The position numbers and the translations under genes were made by a program. A stretch of 64,000 nucleotides of DNA from Cytospora piceicola. Lineage: Eukaryota; Ascomycota; Sordariomycetes; Diaporthales; Cytosporaceae. Below, one piece after another: positions 44,238-54,697 of the stretch (the stretch's first letter is position 1; every line of letters starts with the position of its first letter). The stretch lies in assembly GCA_023375675.1 (NCBI GenBank), contig JALQBC010000018.1, forward strand, positions 372,001 through 436,000. Direction: 5' to 3'. The notes under the pieces are model-generated. The model saw nothing but the letters and a program-made list of their open reading frames with translations. It had not been told where the DNA came from and made no database searches.

Positions 44238-45461
44238 ATGGTTGGAATCCACAGTCTGCCCATCAACATTGATGAGACAAATTTCGATTAGACTGACCAG
44301 ACAAATGCGGATGAGACACAGCTTCTTGATCCCGCCGTTGTCAAAGGTATGCCCCGTCAAACTCCAGCACGATTGTTACTTCTCCCATTCCGGTACTGAT
44401 ATTCTGTTCACGTAGTTCTTGAGAGGGGTGACAAAGTCTTGGGAGTGAAAAGACACGGTGCGTCTCTCTGGGTGGAGACGTTTAGGGTTGATTGCGAGAC
44501 AGTGAAAGGCGGGCGCCGCTGGTATATCTTTAAGATAGTCCTGGTATCCATGGACATCATCCATGTGCAAAATCATATCTTCTCTAAAGCCTATGGGGGA
44601 ACTTGCTGATTTTATCTATACAAGATGTTTTCCGCTCCCAATGCCGCAGCGCGTTGTACGACGAGTATACGTCCATCAAGGAAATATCCGAGACGCTGCC
44701 AACGGCTGTCTCAACACCCAGAGGACATGGGCGATGTCGTAATGATCCGGGCGCCTACTTCTATGTCTGTGAGTACATTGAGGCTACTTGTAGCCTCACT
44801 CATCGTTTTTTTTTAGCTCGGAAGTAACCTGGATGAGTTTCATATGTACACCACAAACTCAAAAATAATGTCACCTGATAGGAGGTTCGGCTTTTAGTAC
44901 CCGATATACGATGGTGACCTGATTATAAACACGACTTGGGACAGCAGCTGGACTGCGTTTTTTCGAAGACGTATTCACGAGGCCTACCTGCTCGACCTAG
45001 AGCGGAACGGACACTGGCAGCTCTATGAGGACGTGGTCAAGCTTGCCCTGGATGAACTGATCCCACGTCTTTTAGATGCCTTGACTGAGGATGGACGGGC
45101 AATAAGGCCCGTACTGATCCACGGCGATCTGTGGGAATCCAACATCGGCACCGATGAGGAAACCGATGAGATCTATTTTTGGGACGCATGCGCGTACTAT
45201 GCCCATCATGAAAGGGAGGTAGCTATATGGCGGTGTGCCCATCATCAGATGACGGACGAGAAGTACCGCGCTGAGTACTTCAAAAACTATCCGCCTAGCG
45301 AGCCTCGACATGAAGCCGATGACAGAAACCGGCTATATTCGGTGGAAGTACTCATGAACAATGGATTGTCGTTTCCGGGGGCTAAGACGCGCCATCTCGC
45401 TGTCCAGGAGTTACAATATCTCATCGCAAAGTACTTACCAGAAGATCAAGGCGGGAACTGA
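44238..45461 (+). pseudogene. Broken fructosamine / ketosamine-3-kinase gene
   Basis: The translated pieces follow the fructosamine-kinase (FN3K, APH-fold) family from end to end: VLERGDKVLGVKRHGASLWV near 44400, CRSALYDEYTSIKEISETLP near 44650, FYVCEY, YDGDLIINTTWDSSWTAFF near 44910, then VLIHGDLWESNIGTDEET with the catalytic HGD motif, and FWDACAYYAHHEREVAIWRC. The last 142 codons (45033-45461) remain open. Damage: a TAG at 44289-44291 just after the only suitable ATG, no splice pair that restores frame between the VLERGD and CRSALY parts, and a TAG at 44895-44897 inside the conserved FGF-Y-DGDL segment. Such kinases phosphorylate glycated proteins for deglycation. A functional gene would require unusual introns around these stops; I judge it dead. 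Confidence 0.72.
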
Positions 45462-46140
45462 GGCTTAATGTGAGTCAGATACATATATATATATCTACCC
45501 TATGTTAGTCAGGAGCTTTGCATTGGTGGTAACGCCTACAGTGGAAAGTATATATACCCTAGGGTACCTGTGGATATCATAAGAAGAAAGTATGCTACAA
45601 AGGCTCCTTTTCAAGCTGCCAGGCTGGCTGTAACCTTGGTAGGGTTGCCTTTGCCGGCCCAGGAGCTTACCATCACTGGAAACTTCCAGGAACACGTGCA
45701 TTATCGTTGCTACAACATTGGGTAAATTGTCTATTGAGCCCTGCAGCGTTGCCGGCCCAGCTGAGAAACTTCAAATGTTGGGTTCTTTCCTACAGTAGCT
45801 GATCCAGCCATTCGTCCCAGTCGATCCCGCTTCCCAGATGCCTTTAGAACTCACCATAAGCCTTTCCGTCCCCCCTCCCAGCAAGCTGCTTCCTGTCCTA
45901 TGTAGTATAAGGCATGAGGGTCCGGGTCCGGCGAGGGGGTCAAAGGGGGGGGGGGGCTATTCGACGAAACGAGGGTCCTTGTTACAGCAAACTAAGCTAC
46001 GTTAATGTAAATTCGGTATTGTTTGCGAACTTCAGAAACAAACTAATAGCATGAGAAAAGCTGCAGTCATTATCTAGGTTTGGAAGAGGTCGAAGGAGGC
46101 ATGACACTAGCTCAAAACTCGAGGCATACCAATATCTGCA
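45462..46140. other. Gap with palindrome and G-run
   Basis: It contains TACCCTAGGGTA at 45555-45566 and a G-homopolymer near 45945-45956. No gene is seen. Confidence 0.4.
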
Positions 46141-46447
46141 GTGAAATAAAGTTGAATCAGATCAGGCTCATAAGCAAATCTAGAAACAATTTGCTCCCAT
46201 GTCAATAGCGAAGCCAGTAGCAAGATTGATCTTGGCCTTGCGTGCAATTTTCCGCCGCAAATGTAACCTTCCGGTTGCAATCAATCCCGTCATTGTTTAC
46301 GAGCTGCACGGCGATATGCAGCTAGCTGTCATCCTTCCCAGGTTAGTTTACCTACAAATCACTTGGATAACAGTGTATATTCGATTATCTGCGAGGTGAG
46401 CTCTTCAAATGGATGTAGGGGGCCTGGGAACCCTGGGAAGCGATCAT
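46141..46447. repeat. Dispersed repeat, uninterrupted copy
   Basis: The left part (46141-46246) matches 49481-49586 at roughly 80 percent, and the right part (about 46252-46442) matches 51457-51608, including the identical run gtttacgagctgcacggcga. Here the two parts are adjacent; in the other copy they are 1.87 kb apart. A conceptual frame reads VYELHGDMQLAVILP, so the repeat may descend from a gene. Confidence 0.75.
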
Positions 46448-46481
46448 TTAAAATAACATTCTTTAGACTTTGCTTGTTAAG

Positions 46482-46716
46482 GCGATTTCATCACAAATAT
46501 TTACGAAGCTTCATCATCGACTAACTCTAAGGGGAAAACTCCAAGGAAGATTCGACCATACTACTGTCGAGTCCGCTGTCAAGGACGTGCTTACTTACAT
46601 ATGTACTTAAGTAGGTACGCAACAAAGATCTCCGCGAATGGATGCCTTGTTGCGAGAGTCTAGCGCGTCTTCAACCCAAACGTAAGTATCTCGTTGAGTT
46701 TCTCATGGAACTTCTG
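46482..46716 (+). pseudogene. Truncated duplicate of patatin-gene exon 1
   Basis: This stretch aligns with 39544-39752 of the intact patatin-NACHT gene, including the end of exon 1 and its donor (cgtcttcaaccc..aacgtaagtatct). It is diverged and interrupted by a foreign segment containing a tacttaagta palindrome near 46596-46615. No patatin sequence is recognisable before or after, so it is an isolated fragment in the same orientation. Confidence 0.75.
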
Positions 46717-46849
46717 AAATTATGCAAGGAAGATTATTTTATTATAATACTCCCAGGCTGAAGCTTACAATACTTCTAGTTGAGTTGGAACGAGCTGTTT
46801 TATACCTAAAGTAGTTACACCGTCGCAGAATCATTGGTATAGATTCAAA

Positions 46850-48530
46850 TCAAACATAGCTATCACCATGCCTCATATTCGCTGATGAGGAAACCTGCGT
46901 GACAGTCCTGACGCCCAAGTCCTGCATTGGTATATTCTCCAGCTCGGGGTATTCATGAGCCTTAGACCTCTTAATTTCAACAGATCGGTTGACACCAATG
47001 ATACCCTCTTGGCTCTGGCTCTTACTATGACTGCGTGTACCGTCGTGAATGCCATCTGAGAATTGGACGTAAGGGCCACCTTCGTCGTTGGAGGGGTCCA
47101 GCTTATCGCCACCGCCACCGGATTTGTTCTTGCTCTTTGTCGAGCCCCTGCCCAGCGAGTCTCGCAAACTCTCGATAGACAGGACGCTGCGTACGGTTCG
47201 AACCATGTTCTCAAGTGAGACTTTGCTAAGAAGGGGCCATATGGTGGGGAGACAGCCGGCAATAATGGCGATGCCCATCTCGATCATGGACCAGAACATC
47301 ATTGTTGTTAGATGGCCGATTCCGTCTGCGTTCTGGTAGGGGTCTTCAAGTCCATTGTGGTTAGCATGGGATTCGACACAGTTCCCCCCCCTTCTACCAA
47401 AGTTGACGTACTGGTAGCCTGCTTTATGTAAATGACCAGACGCACGATGCCAGTAGCTATCTCACTAAACCATGGGTCTCTCGTCAGCCGAGTAATGGTG
47501 GGAATAGCGGCAGGAAGCCTCACATAGCGCCGAGGAGGAAGACACCGGAGACGGCCAGCTTCTTGCCGAGAGTCATGTTCAGTTTCCAAATCTATTTTGC
47601 TCATTAGCAGGACATATTCTGAGGTGAACGGGGAACGAGGTAGTATGAAGGCCCTGACCCAGAAGAATGGTAGAATCAAGATAAGAACGTCGGTAACCAC
47701 GTCGGAGATGCCCAAGGCGTAGAACATGGGCGTACTGGTGTAGCAATATTTGATGAGATCCTCAAGAGGAGCCCATAGGGCCCAAAAATTGGTTCCGCAG
47801 CGGAACAAGTAAGCGAAAAAGAAGCCGACGGACCAGATGGACACGATGGCCATGAGGGTTGTGGTGAGACCCTTGAAGACGGGCGTGGAGAAGATCCGAC
47901 GATAGAAGAAAAGAACAGAGAGCTTGGCCAAGCCGAACGAGAAGTCTTGCACCATGTTGAAGACCCAGAAGATCTGGAAGGCAGGCACACTTGTTAGCAG
48001 ATCCAGATGTGCAGTCATGGAGTGAGTCAAGGGTCTCTTAGGGAGTTACAACCTTTTCCGTGATGACTTCGGCGTCGTCAGTAACCCACATATAATCAAA
48101 CTTGGCCCAACCCTCCGGTGTTGGTTCCGCGAGGGCATGCAATGCACCTCCTGTGAGATCACAGTGGCCGATCAGTATACCGCAGAGTAAGAACACTAAG
48201 AGAGTATTTGGGGATAAAGCATACCAACAATCAGCATGATGCCCAGACCAAGCGTCAAGAAGAATGAGCCAAGCATAAGCCAGTCATCAACGCCAAGTTT
48301 GGAACGAATCACTCTCAAGCGGCAGTAGAAGCGGAGCGCGATAGCCAGAGCAGCCAGAGCTGGAAAGACGGCACCTGTTGCAATGATACTGCCCAGAACC
48401 TCTTAGTTCGTTGCCTTCCGTCAACTCCACAGCCCAGGAGTACTCACCTTGCAGGCGTTCGTCCATCCTCACTCGAGGACAAGAATTTCTCTTGCCCCTT
48501 GCTAGACGAGTTAGATGAAGATGTGGGCAT
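46850..48530 (-). CDS. Fungal rhodopsin-like integral membrane protein (SAT4-type)
   Basis: Seven exons on the minus strand (48530-48448, 48388-48225, 48150-48053, 47973-47659, 47591-47524, 47464-47412, 47343-46850) keep frame and give 424 residues. The family pattern is clear: IALRFYCRLRVIRSKLGVDD with the GVDDW signature after helix 1, FGLAKLSVLFFYRRIF, CYTSTPMFYALGISDVVTDV, and IWKLNMTLGKKLAVSGVFLL, then IATGIVRLVIY. Seven helices precede a Ser/Gly-rich cytosolic tail. The family is abundant in Pezizomycotina and often lies in or near secondary-metabolite clusters; biochemical roles are mostly unknown. The donors of introns 3 (gttgta) and 4 (gtcagg) are weak, chosen because they restore family sequence. 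Confidence 0.8.
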
Positions 48531-48994
48531 CTTAAAAACAAGGAAATAGGTTCGTCGAACGGCTGACCACTCGGGGAACTAGGAAATAAGGAAGGCTTCA
48601 GTGAAGGGGCAAACAGGCGTTGATACAGTACTGCTGCGTAACAGGTTGGAAATACCTACACCGTGGGCAAGATTTAATTTGAAGGGGACCTTTGAGGTCA
48701 AGTAATTGTTTGCTGTACCTCATGTTCCAGATGTCGGCTCACCGGTCTTGCTTATTGTCAGGGGGGTGAGCACAAAGGGCGCTAACACAGTTCTGGGCTG
48801 TATGCTTCGAGTGGCCCGGTTCATGCGTGACAGTGTTGGGGCTGAAATAATGCAGTCCTATTATAACTAGGCAAATCACGAATATACATTGGCTATCCTA
48901 GAACACATCTAGGTTGATCTTTACAAAACCTCCCAAGGTTACATGGCTGAGATGTAAGGCGCTTGTTCAACGGTGATCATCTCTTTTCTCCTCA
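48531..48994. other. Upstream region of the rhodopsin-like gene
   Basis: No gene is seen in this 460-bp stretch. Confidence 0.35.
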
Positions 48995-49195
48995 TTACCA
49001 GGATGAAGTGAGGGGTGGGTAGTATCCAATGGAGCACTTGAGCAGGCAGCAGGGTGTAGGTATTAAGTATGTAAGATTTTGAGACGCAACCTTATCATTG
49101 CATATGAGTGTGGCGTTCACCAGGTAGGCATCCACACCCTCCTTCCAAACACAAACTAGAACTGCTATCATGCAGCCAATAAAGTTTCCCTTCAT
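48995..49195 (-). CDS. Possible small Cys-rich secreted peptide
   Basis: An open frame of 66 residues begins MKGNFIGCMIAVLVCVWKEG, with a hydrophobic core like a signal peptide followed by a plausible cut near VDA-YL. The remainder has four cysteines (LICND, then TPCCLLKCS) and two N-glycosylation sites (NAT, NLT). It sits between the rhodopsin-like and UstYa genes. A short ORF of this kind can arise by chance and there is no family match, so I hold it at low confidence. Confidence 0.25.
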   Translation of the reverse strand: MKGNFIGCMIAVLVCVWKEGVDAYLVNATLICNDKVASQNLTYLIPTPCCLLKCSIGYYPPLTSSW

Positions 49196-49480
49196 TTTCG
49201 CCCCTAGAATGCGGCACAGCACCAACCACGGACATATTGTCATGCAACTTTACGACGCTTGTATATACCCTTCGTGGATAATGTACCAGGAAAGACCCGT
49301 ATGTGGCCAGTTACCTGCCTATACATCTACGCGCGCTTCCAGGAGGCATGGAGTACCGAATCCATACACTATGGATGTGATCGATCGGTTACGTGTATAT
49401 CTGGGGGGCGTTAATCTCGCATCCCAATTGGTTACGCACGGTGATATACGGAAGATGCTCAACACACAAACGTTGCAAGA
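49196..49480. other. Gap before the split repeat
   Basis: An ORF on the plus strand (49170-49484) shows no recognisable features. Nothing else is seen. Confidence 0.3.
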
Positions 49481-49586
49481 GTGAGATATAGTGGAATCAA
49501 ATCAGGTGAATAAGCATAACTAGAAACAAATTGCTCCCATATCAATAGTGAAGCCGGTAGTGAGATGAACCTTGAATTTGCATGTA
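49481..49586. repeat. Left half of the split dispersed repeat
   Basis: This matches 46141-46246 base by base with about 20 percent differences; shared stretches include ttgctcccat.tcaatag and tagaaacaa. The matching right half begins at 51457, after the UstYa gene. Confidence 0.75.
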
Positions 49587-49745
49587 CTTATCAGATGGAT
49601 CGCCCATTATTTCAGTTCACTAGCCTGAGGAGCTTCCCACCGTCCCCTCCACAACCACACAAAATCCAAAGTACCTTGTGATTTCTCTGTGGCATTATAG
49701 ATCAAAGGCCCACCTATCACCCCAGCCCACCAAGGCTCACCGGCC

Positions 49746-50768
49746 ATGTCTGAGTCAACTCCGTTCAAGTTGGACTTCGAGTCAGAGGATGTCTCCTTGA
49801 ATACATCCAAAGACTTCGATGGTCTAAGAGAAACGCGGGCCGCCTCGAGGTCACGGCTTAAAGACATCACTCTGCTGGTATCCATCATCAGCAACATTAT
49901 CATCGCTCTTGCCTGCATCTTCTTTTTGTTTTCGACGACACAGGCAGAGCATCATAGGGAGGACAGACCCCAGGGGCCTTTGAACACCTTGGGTGAGTGC
50001 CGAGAGCCTTTGTTTTGCTCAAGCGAGTCTGGTTGCCGCTGACACAAAGCCACACAAGTCCCCCCAGGTGTTGATGAAGAGGTCCTGATGCCTGTACGCT
50101 ACGGCTGGGAATACTATGCAGAGTCGGTTGCTGGGATGGAGGAAGTGGACCGAAACTGGGACATCCTCAACCCAGATGTTGGCGTTATCTCCTTGCCTCG
50201 CGATGAGTTGGACAAATGGGGAGTTCAGATACTTGGTGATGACCCGAGCGATCCCGACAAGGCATTGGTCTGGATACGAGCGTCGCATTCACTACACTGC
50301 TTGGTAAGAACACCTTCTCAAGGTCACTATGCTTATGATATTCTAATACCGGTATCTTCTAGAAACTTGTCAGGCAGACCATGTTGCAGGTACGTGTTCT
50401 ACTCCATTCCTCTGGTTCCATATACGACTGGGCAACTAATCCTCGCGCAGCTGGTCAAGGGAGAAAATCTGACGATGACGTTTGGGCACTCCATGCACTG
50501 CATGGGGGCTCTACTGCGTGATATTGTGTGTTACGCAGACAGTTCCTTGCCACTGAAGGGAGAAAATGACAAGGCCGAGTATCAGTATGTGCGGAAGTGC
50601 CGCAATTGGGCAGCTATGAGCGAATGGGCTGGCCAACGGACAACCTGCATCACTACAGGCATCGATGGCATTTTGGATGCGGAAAGTCAGGATTTTGAAA
50701 ACTGTGCGAGGAGTGATGGGGTCCTTCTTTCGGCCATGTCACTGCCAAAACAATCTGAAGAAAAATAG
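49746..50768 (+). CDS. UstYa-family oxidase (DUF3328)
   Basis: Four exons (49746-49992, 50068-50303, 50363-50389, 50451-50768) give 275 residues; the third is a 27-bp micro-exon. After a charged cytosolic N-terminus there is one membrane helix at about residues 41-62 (ITLLVSIISNIIIALACIFF). The lumenal domain carries the two HxxHC motifs that define the family, HSLHC at 156-160 and HSMHC at 183-187, the latter followed by GALLRD. UstYa proteins are copper-dependent oxidases that cyclise, hydroxylate or chlorinate peptides in fungal RiPP (ustiloxin, phomopsin, asperipin) and NRPS (cyclochlorotine) pathways. The neighbouring P450, flavin oxidase and exporter fit such a pathway. The gene lies inside the segment that splits the dispersed repeat. 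Confidence 0.88.
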
Positions 50769-51456
50769 AGGCTTTTGGGGGCCGGAATCCGGATTAAACA
50801 CTCCTTCCAATATTACCCTAGGGTAGCGTCCAGCAAGCCGAGAGGAGGTAACGAGCGTTGTGACGCCACCTTATGCAGTGTACTTGATGCCCTCAACCCT
50901 ATCAGATGAGGTACTTAAGTGTGTAGTGAATATAACGAGCCAGAGCTGGGAAATAATTTGATAGACTCCGAAGTACATCATTTCCGTCCCCAGAGACCGA
51001 CTAGGTACAGACCTGTCACATTCGCAGACCATTGACCCCATCTGTAAGTACCTTGGCCCAACGGCGAGAACGCAACGGCGAGAACTCCACGGCGAGAATG
51101 CAACCTCGGCCAAGTTATTGTCTGGTGTGGTGCAACCCATCACACCAATAAGCAGGCATACATGTTGAAAAGAACCCCGGACCACCTACAGGTCGCCGGG
51201 GTACTAAACTTTTTTCGTGACCGTGCTGACAAGGAGCCCTCCCAGGGGCTGTTTCGTACTGCTTCTCGCAGCTCCTATAGGAGGATACTTCGTGGATCGA
51301 CCTGCGGAGCTCACCTGGAACTGATTCTTCCAACCAATGACACTCTCTGTGGCCAAAATGGAGCGGTTCCAGGAAATCCACTGGTAGGGCCACGAATTAA
51401 AGTTTATCACCCCGCCGACCTGTAGTACGTGGAGCTGCTTATGGTTGACCGAAGAG
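50769..51456. other. Gap downstream of UstYa
   Basis: It holds a perfect TACCCTAGGGTA at 50814-50825 and three near-tandem copies of acggcgagaa at about 51060-51102. No gene is supported. Confidence 0.4.
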
Positions 51457-51608
51457 CCGCCAATGTAACATTCCGGCATCCTGCCATTGTTTACGAGCTG
51501 CACGGCGATATGCAGCTAGTTGTCATCCTTCCCAGTACATGGATAATAGCGTGTACTGGATGATCTGCGAGGTGAGCTCTTTGAAAGGATGTAGGGGGCC
51601 TGGGAAGC
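51457..51608. repeat. Right half of the split dispersed repeat
   Basis: This matches 46252-46442, including gtttacgagctgcacggcga and gatgtagggggcctgggaa. It lacks a 21-bp piece (gttagtttacctacaaatca) present near 46341-46361 in the other copy. Confidence 0.75.
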
Positions 51609-51827
51609 GGATATTTAGACGCACTGCCACTTGCATACAGAACTTAGAATGAAGTCAACATCTAACGAGTGAAGAAAGTCGTACTGTACCAGTATAGCCT
51701 TGTGCTCCAAGTCCTCGGATGACCTCAGTCATTTCTGGTATATATTTGTCGCTTGTCCCCTTCACTGAGGTTGTCCGGGCTTTCATCTCAACATACGTCT
51801 GGTTGCAGATTGGTTGAAAAGCCTAAT

Positions 51828-51840
51828 TTCTCTATATAAC
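51828..51840 (+). promoter_or_regulatory. TATA-like element before the small peptide gene
   Basis: The run tctctatataa lies about 30 bp before the ATG of the peptide gene at 51865. It would imply a very short leader if used as a classical TATA box, so the assignment is tentative. Confidence 0.3.
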
Positions 51841-51864
51841 GTTCGTCTCGAATCATCAGTAATT

Positions 51865-52098
51865 ATGAAAATCCTCATCCTTGTTGCCACCATTATGGCA
51901 GGCTCCTGCGTGTCAGCCGCGAGCGTTCCTCGGGCCATCAATGAAATAGTTGATAAGAATTGCGACTCTGGTATGTAAAGTAATCTCGAAACCCACAGGA
52001 CAGCAAGCTGATCATTCGCAGTGTCTACCGGCTCAAATGTTGTCAATGGCGTTGACATTGCCCCGGTCTGCGAGGACCATTCCTGGAAAAAGGAGTGA
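51865..52098 (+). CDS. Small secreted peptide, candidate pathway precursor
   Basis: Exons 51865-51970 and 52022-52098 (gtatgt donor, cag acceptor) splice in frame to 60 residues; each exon alone is too small to show as a long ORF. The N-terminus MKILILVATIMAGSCVSA is a clean signal peptide with a likely cut after VSA or SAA. The mature part of about 40 residues has two cysteines (NCDS and PVCEDHSW) and ends in a dibasic Lys-Lys followed by a single Glu. It sits between the UstYa and P450 genes on the same strand. In UstYa pathways the precursor enters the secretory path by a signal peptide and is cut at Kex2-type dibasic sites. The usual multiple core repeats are absent here, so an effector-like or unrelated secreted peptide is an equal alternative. 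Confidence 0.6.
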
Positions 52099-52920
52099 AA
52101 CACTGTAAGACTGACCCAGCGGAGGTAATCAGCTACACCAGTTTAATCTTTCCATGATGCTTGTATTGATAGTGAAGTCTAGGCACTCACTCAAGTTCGG
52201 GTTTTTGGGCTTATTATTGATGTTCTGCCATACCGGGTTTGGAAAACTTGAAAATGTGGTCGGAGCCAACATTGACATTCAAGGCCTTTGACTGTATCAC
52301 ATGTCACACCTATTGATAGCAATTCCACCCTTGAGGGCAAAGGCATGAGATAATTGAAGATGGCATTTCAAATCCAGTCCCTAGTTCTGACCTTGGCCGA
52401 GAGACGCTAATTATTCAATGTTGTCTGTTGGGGCCGGATCACTTTCGCACCCTGGTGGCCCCCACAGTATACAGATAGGTATCTCAAGTACATACTTAAG
52501 TCTAGTACGCCCCGGACGGGTTACACTGTAAGGGTTGACAAGTGGTTGGGTACTTTTGCGACGCTCCATGCAGTCATGCGCCACTAACTACCTAGATAGG
52601 TATGTATGCGAGTACACCGTCAGCGGCAGCCAATGCAGATTCTGAGACAAGTCTTACATGGATTGAGTCGGCTAGTGCTGCAGTTGGTTGGACTCTACTT
52701 TTGCCATTTGCTGAGCGTGCTGCATGTCATCAATACTTGAGAGACAAAAATCCCGTAGGCCTTAAGCTTGAGGGGTGGGTTTCTTCTGCTACCAGATCAT
52801 CGCCCTGGGATTATTCCACATAGAGACCAACGCCAACGTACGGAGTACTCGTCTGTCACGATTGCATCCCCGCACCTGAGAAGTCTACACCCCAACCGAA
52901 GTATCACCTAACCTGAAGGT
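52099..52920. other. Gap before the P450 gene
   Basis: No supported gene; the ORF at 52602-52823 has no family features. It presumably holds the P450 promoter. Confidence 0.4.
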
Positions 52921-54697
52921 ATGGTCATGTCGACGTCGCTATTGTTCACAGCAGGAGCGTCCTTGTGGTGGCCGCTGGCCGCCCTGGCCTTGTATATGGT
53001 CGGACTGGTGCTCTATCGGTTGTCTATTAGCCCACTCGCAGGTATACCCGGTCCCAAGCTCGCTGGGCTTACCTACTGGTACGAATGCTACTATGGTATG
53101 CTTTATTCGCCTCATTCAAGTTGAACCGGGTCATTGTTATCTCACACACTGATATGGAAACAGATGTCATCCGGCCCGCACAATACGCGTTTAAGATTAA
53201 GGAACTGCATGCCAAATATGGTAGGGAAACATCCCCGGGCCCCCATACCAGGATAAGGAGACCTCACTGACGCCATGCTTACCCATGCCAGGTCCAATTA
53301 TCCGCATTGGACCTAACGATGTGTCCGTCGCAGACCCTGACTTCTTTGACACCATCTATGCTCCAGGCCCTGGCCACAAGCGTGACAAGGATTTTGAGAA
53401 GAACAAGGCCCTAGGTATCAACAGCTCCGTCGGCGGCTCCATCACTCACGACCTACACCGGAACCGACGAGAAGCACTCAACCCATTCTTCTCCCACCAA
53501 CGTATCGGAAGACTCGACGGGCAATTGGCAGACAAAGTCAATCAGATTGAGACTATCTTTTCCAGGGCGGTGAAGAGCAGGGAAGTTCTCAACCTATCTG
53601 ATATCTACTACGCGTTCTGTAATGAGTAAGGACTTCTGACTGGAAAACATGAACTATCGGCAATCGCTGACGGCGTGGGTGCTCTATACAGCATCGTGCA
53701 CGAGTACTGCTTCGGCAACAATGCCAACCTCCTTCAAGACCCACATCTTGCTAGCACCCGCCGACAGAATGTTGCCAAAGTCCTCCGCAGCTCGAAGTTC
53801 AACCTACACTTCGGCTGGGTCCGCGATATCATGAGGAGCCTCCCGCCCAGTATAGGCGCTCATATAATGCCGCCGGGAATCCGAGACATGGTCATCTTCC
53901 GCAGGGCCATCAGCACACAGATAGGCTCTATCCTAGCTCGCAAATCTGCCCCAGACGAGACGCCGTCCATCTTCACCCATCTTCGTGACAGCCCCGACCT
54001 TCCAACATCCGAGAAGTCGTCACAGCGTCTTGAGGACGAGGCTACACTGATGGTCATGGCGGGCACCTATTCGCCCATGTTGTCACTCATCGTGGCAAAC
54101 TACCACCTCATCACCCGCCCAGAAATCATGGCGATGCTGCGTTCCGAGCTAGCCGCCCATCCATCTGCCATCAACGCAGCACAGCTGGAGCAACTCCCGT
54201 ACCTGTCCGCCGTGATTCAAGAGTCCCACAGGCTCACATTCGGCCTGACAGGGCGTAACCCCCGCGTGTGCCCCGACGAGGCCGTCGTCTACACTGAGCA
54301 GAACACGACAGGCGGCCGCACGCCGCGTACCTACACAGTCCCCCCGGGTACCTCGCTCAGCACTTCGACCTTGCTGGTGCATACTGATGAGTCCATATTC
54401 CCGGACCCGTGGCGGTTCGATCCGGGGCGCTGGACGATCACGGACGATCCTCCGATGCTGGCGCGCCGACGTCGGTTCATGCTGAGCTTCATGCGTGGCA
54501 CCCGCGGGTGTCTAGGCAAGAACCTTGCTGATGCCGAGATGGCCATGGCCGTGGCTGCTATGGCTCGCTGGGACATGCGACTGTATGAGACGACAGAACA
54601 GGACGTAGCCTTCTGCCATGATTACCATGTCATGTGTCCGAGGCTTGGGTCGAAAGGCGTCCGGGTGGAAGTGACAGGTTGGGCTAGTGAAAAGTAA
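52921..54697 (+). CDS. Cytochrome P450 monooxygenase
   Basis: Exons 52921-53095, 53164-53220, 53292-53625 and 53692-54697 give 523 residues. An N-terminal membrane anchor (SLWWPLAALALYMVGLVLYR) is followed by the Pro-rich hinge ISPLAGIPGPK. The K-helix ExxR is ESHR (E366, R369), the PERF-type motif is FDPGRW, and the heme loop is FMRGTRGCLG with the Cys ligand at 462. The segment HDLHRNRREALNPFFS and the helix NDIVHEYCFG resemble CYP58 (trichodiene oxygenase-like) enzymes. The last intron acceptor (tatacag at 53685-53691) was chosen because it restores this helix. The I-helix reads AGTYSP without the usual acidic residue. The reaction is unknown; context suggests oxidation of the product made with the adjacent UstYa enzyme. 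Confidence 0.9.
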
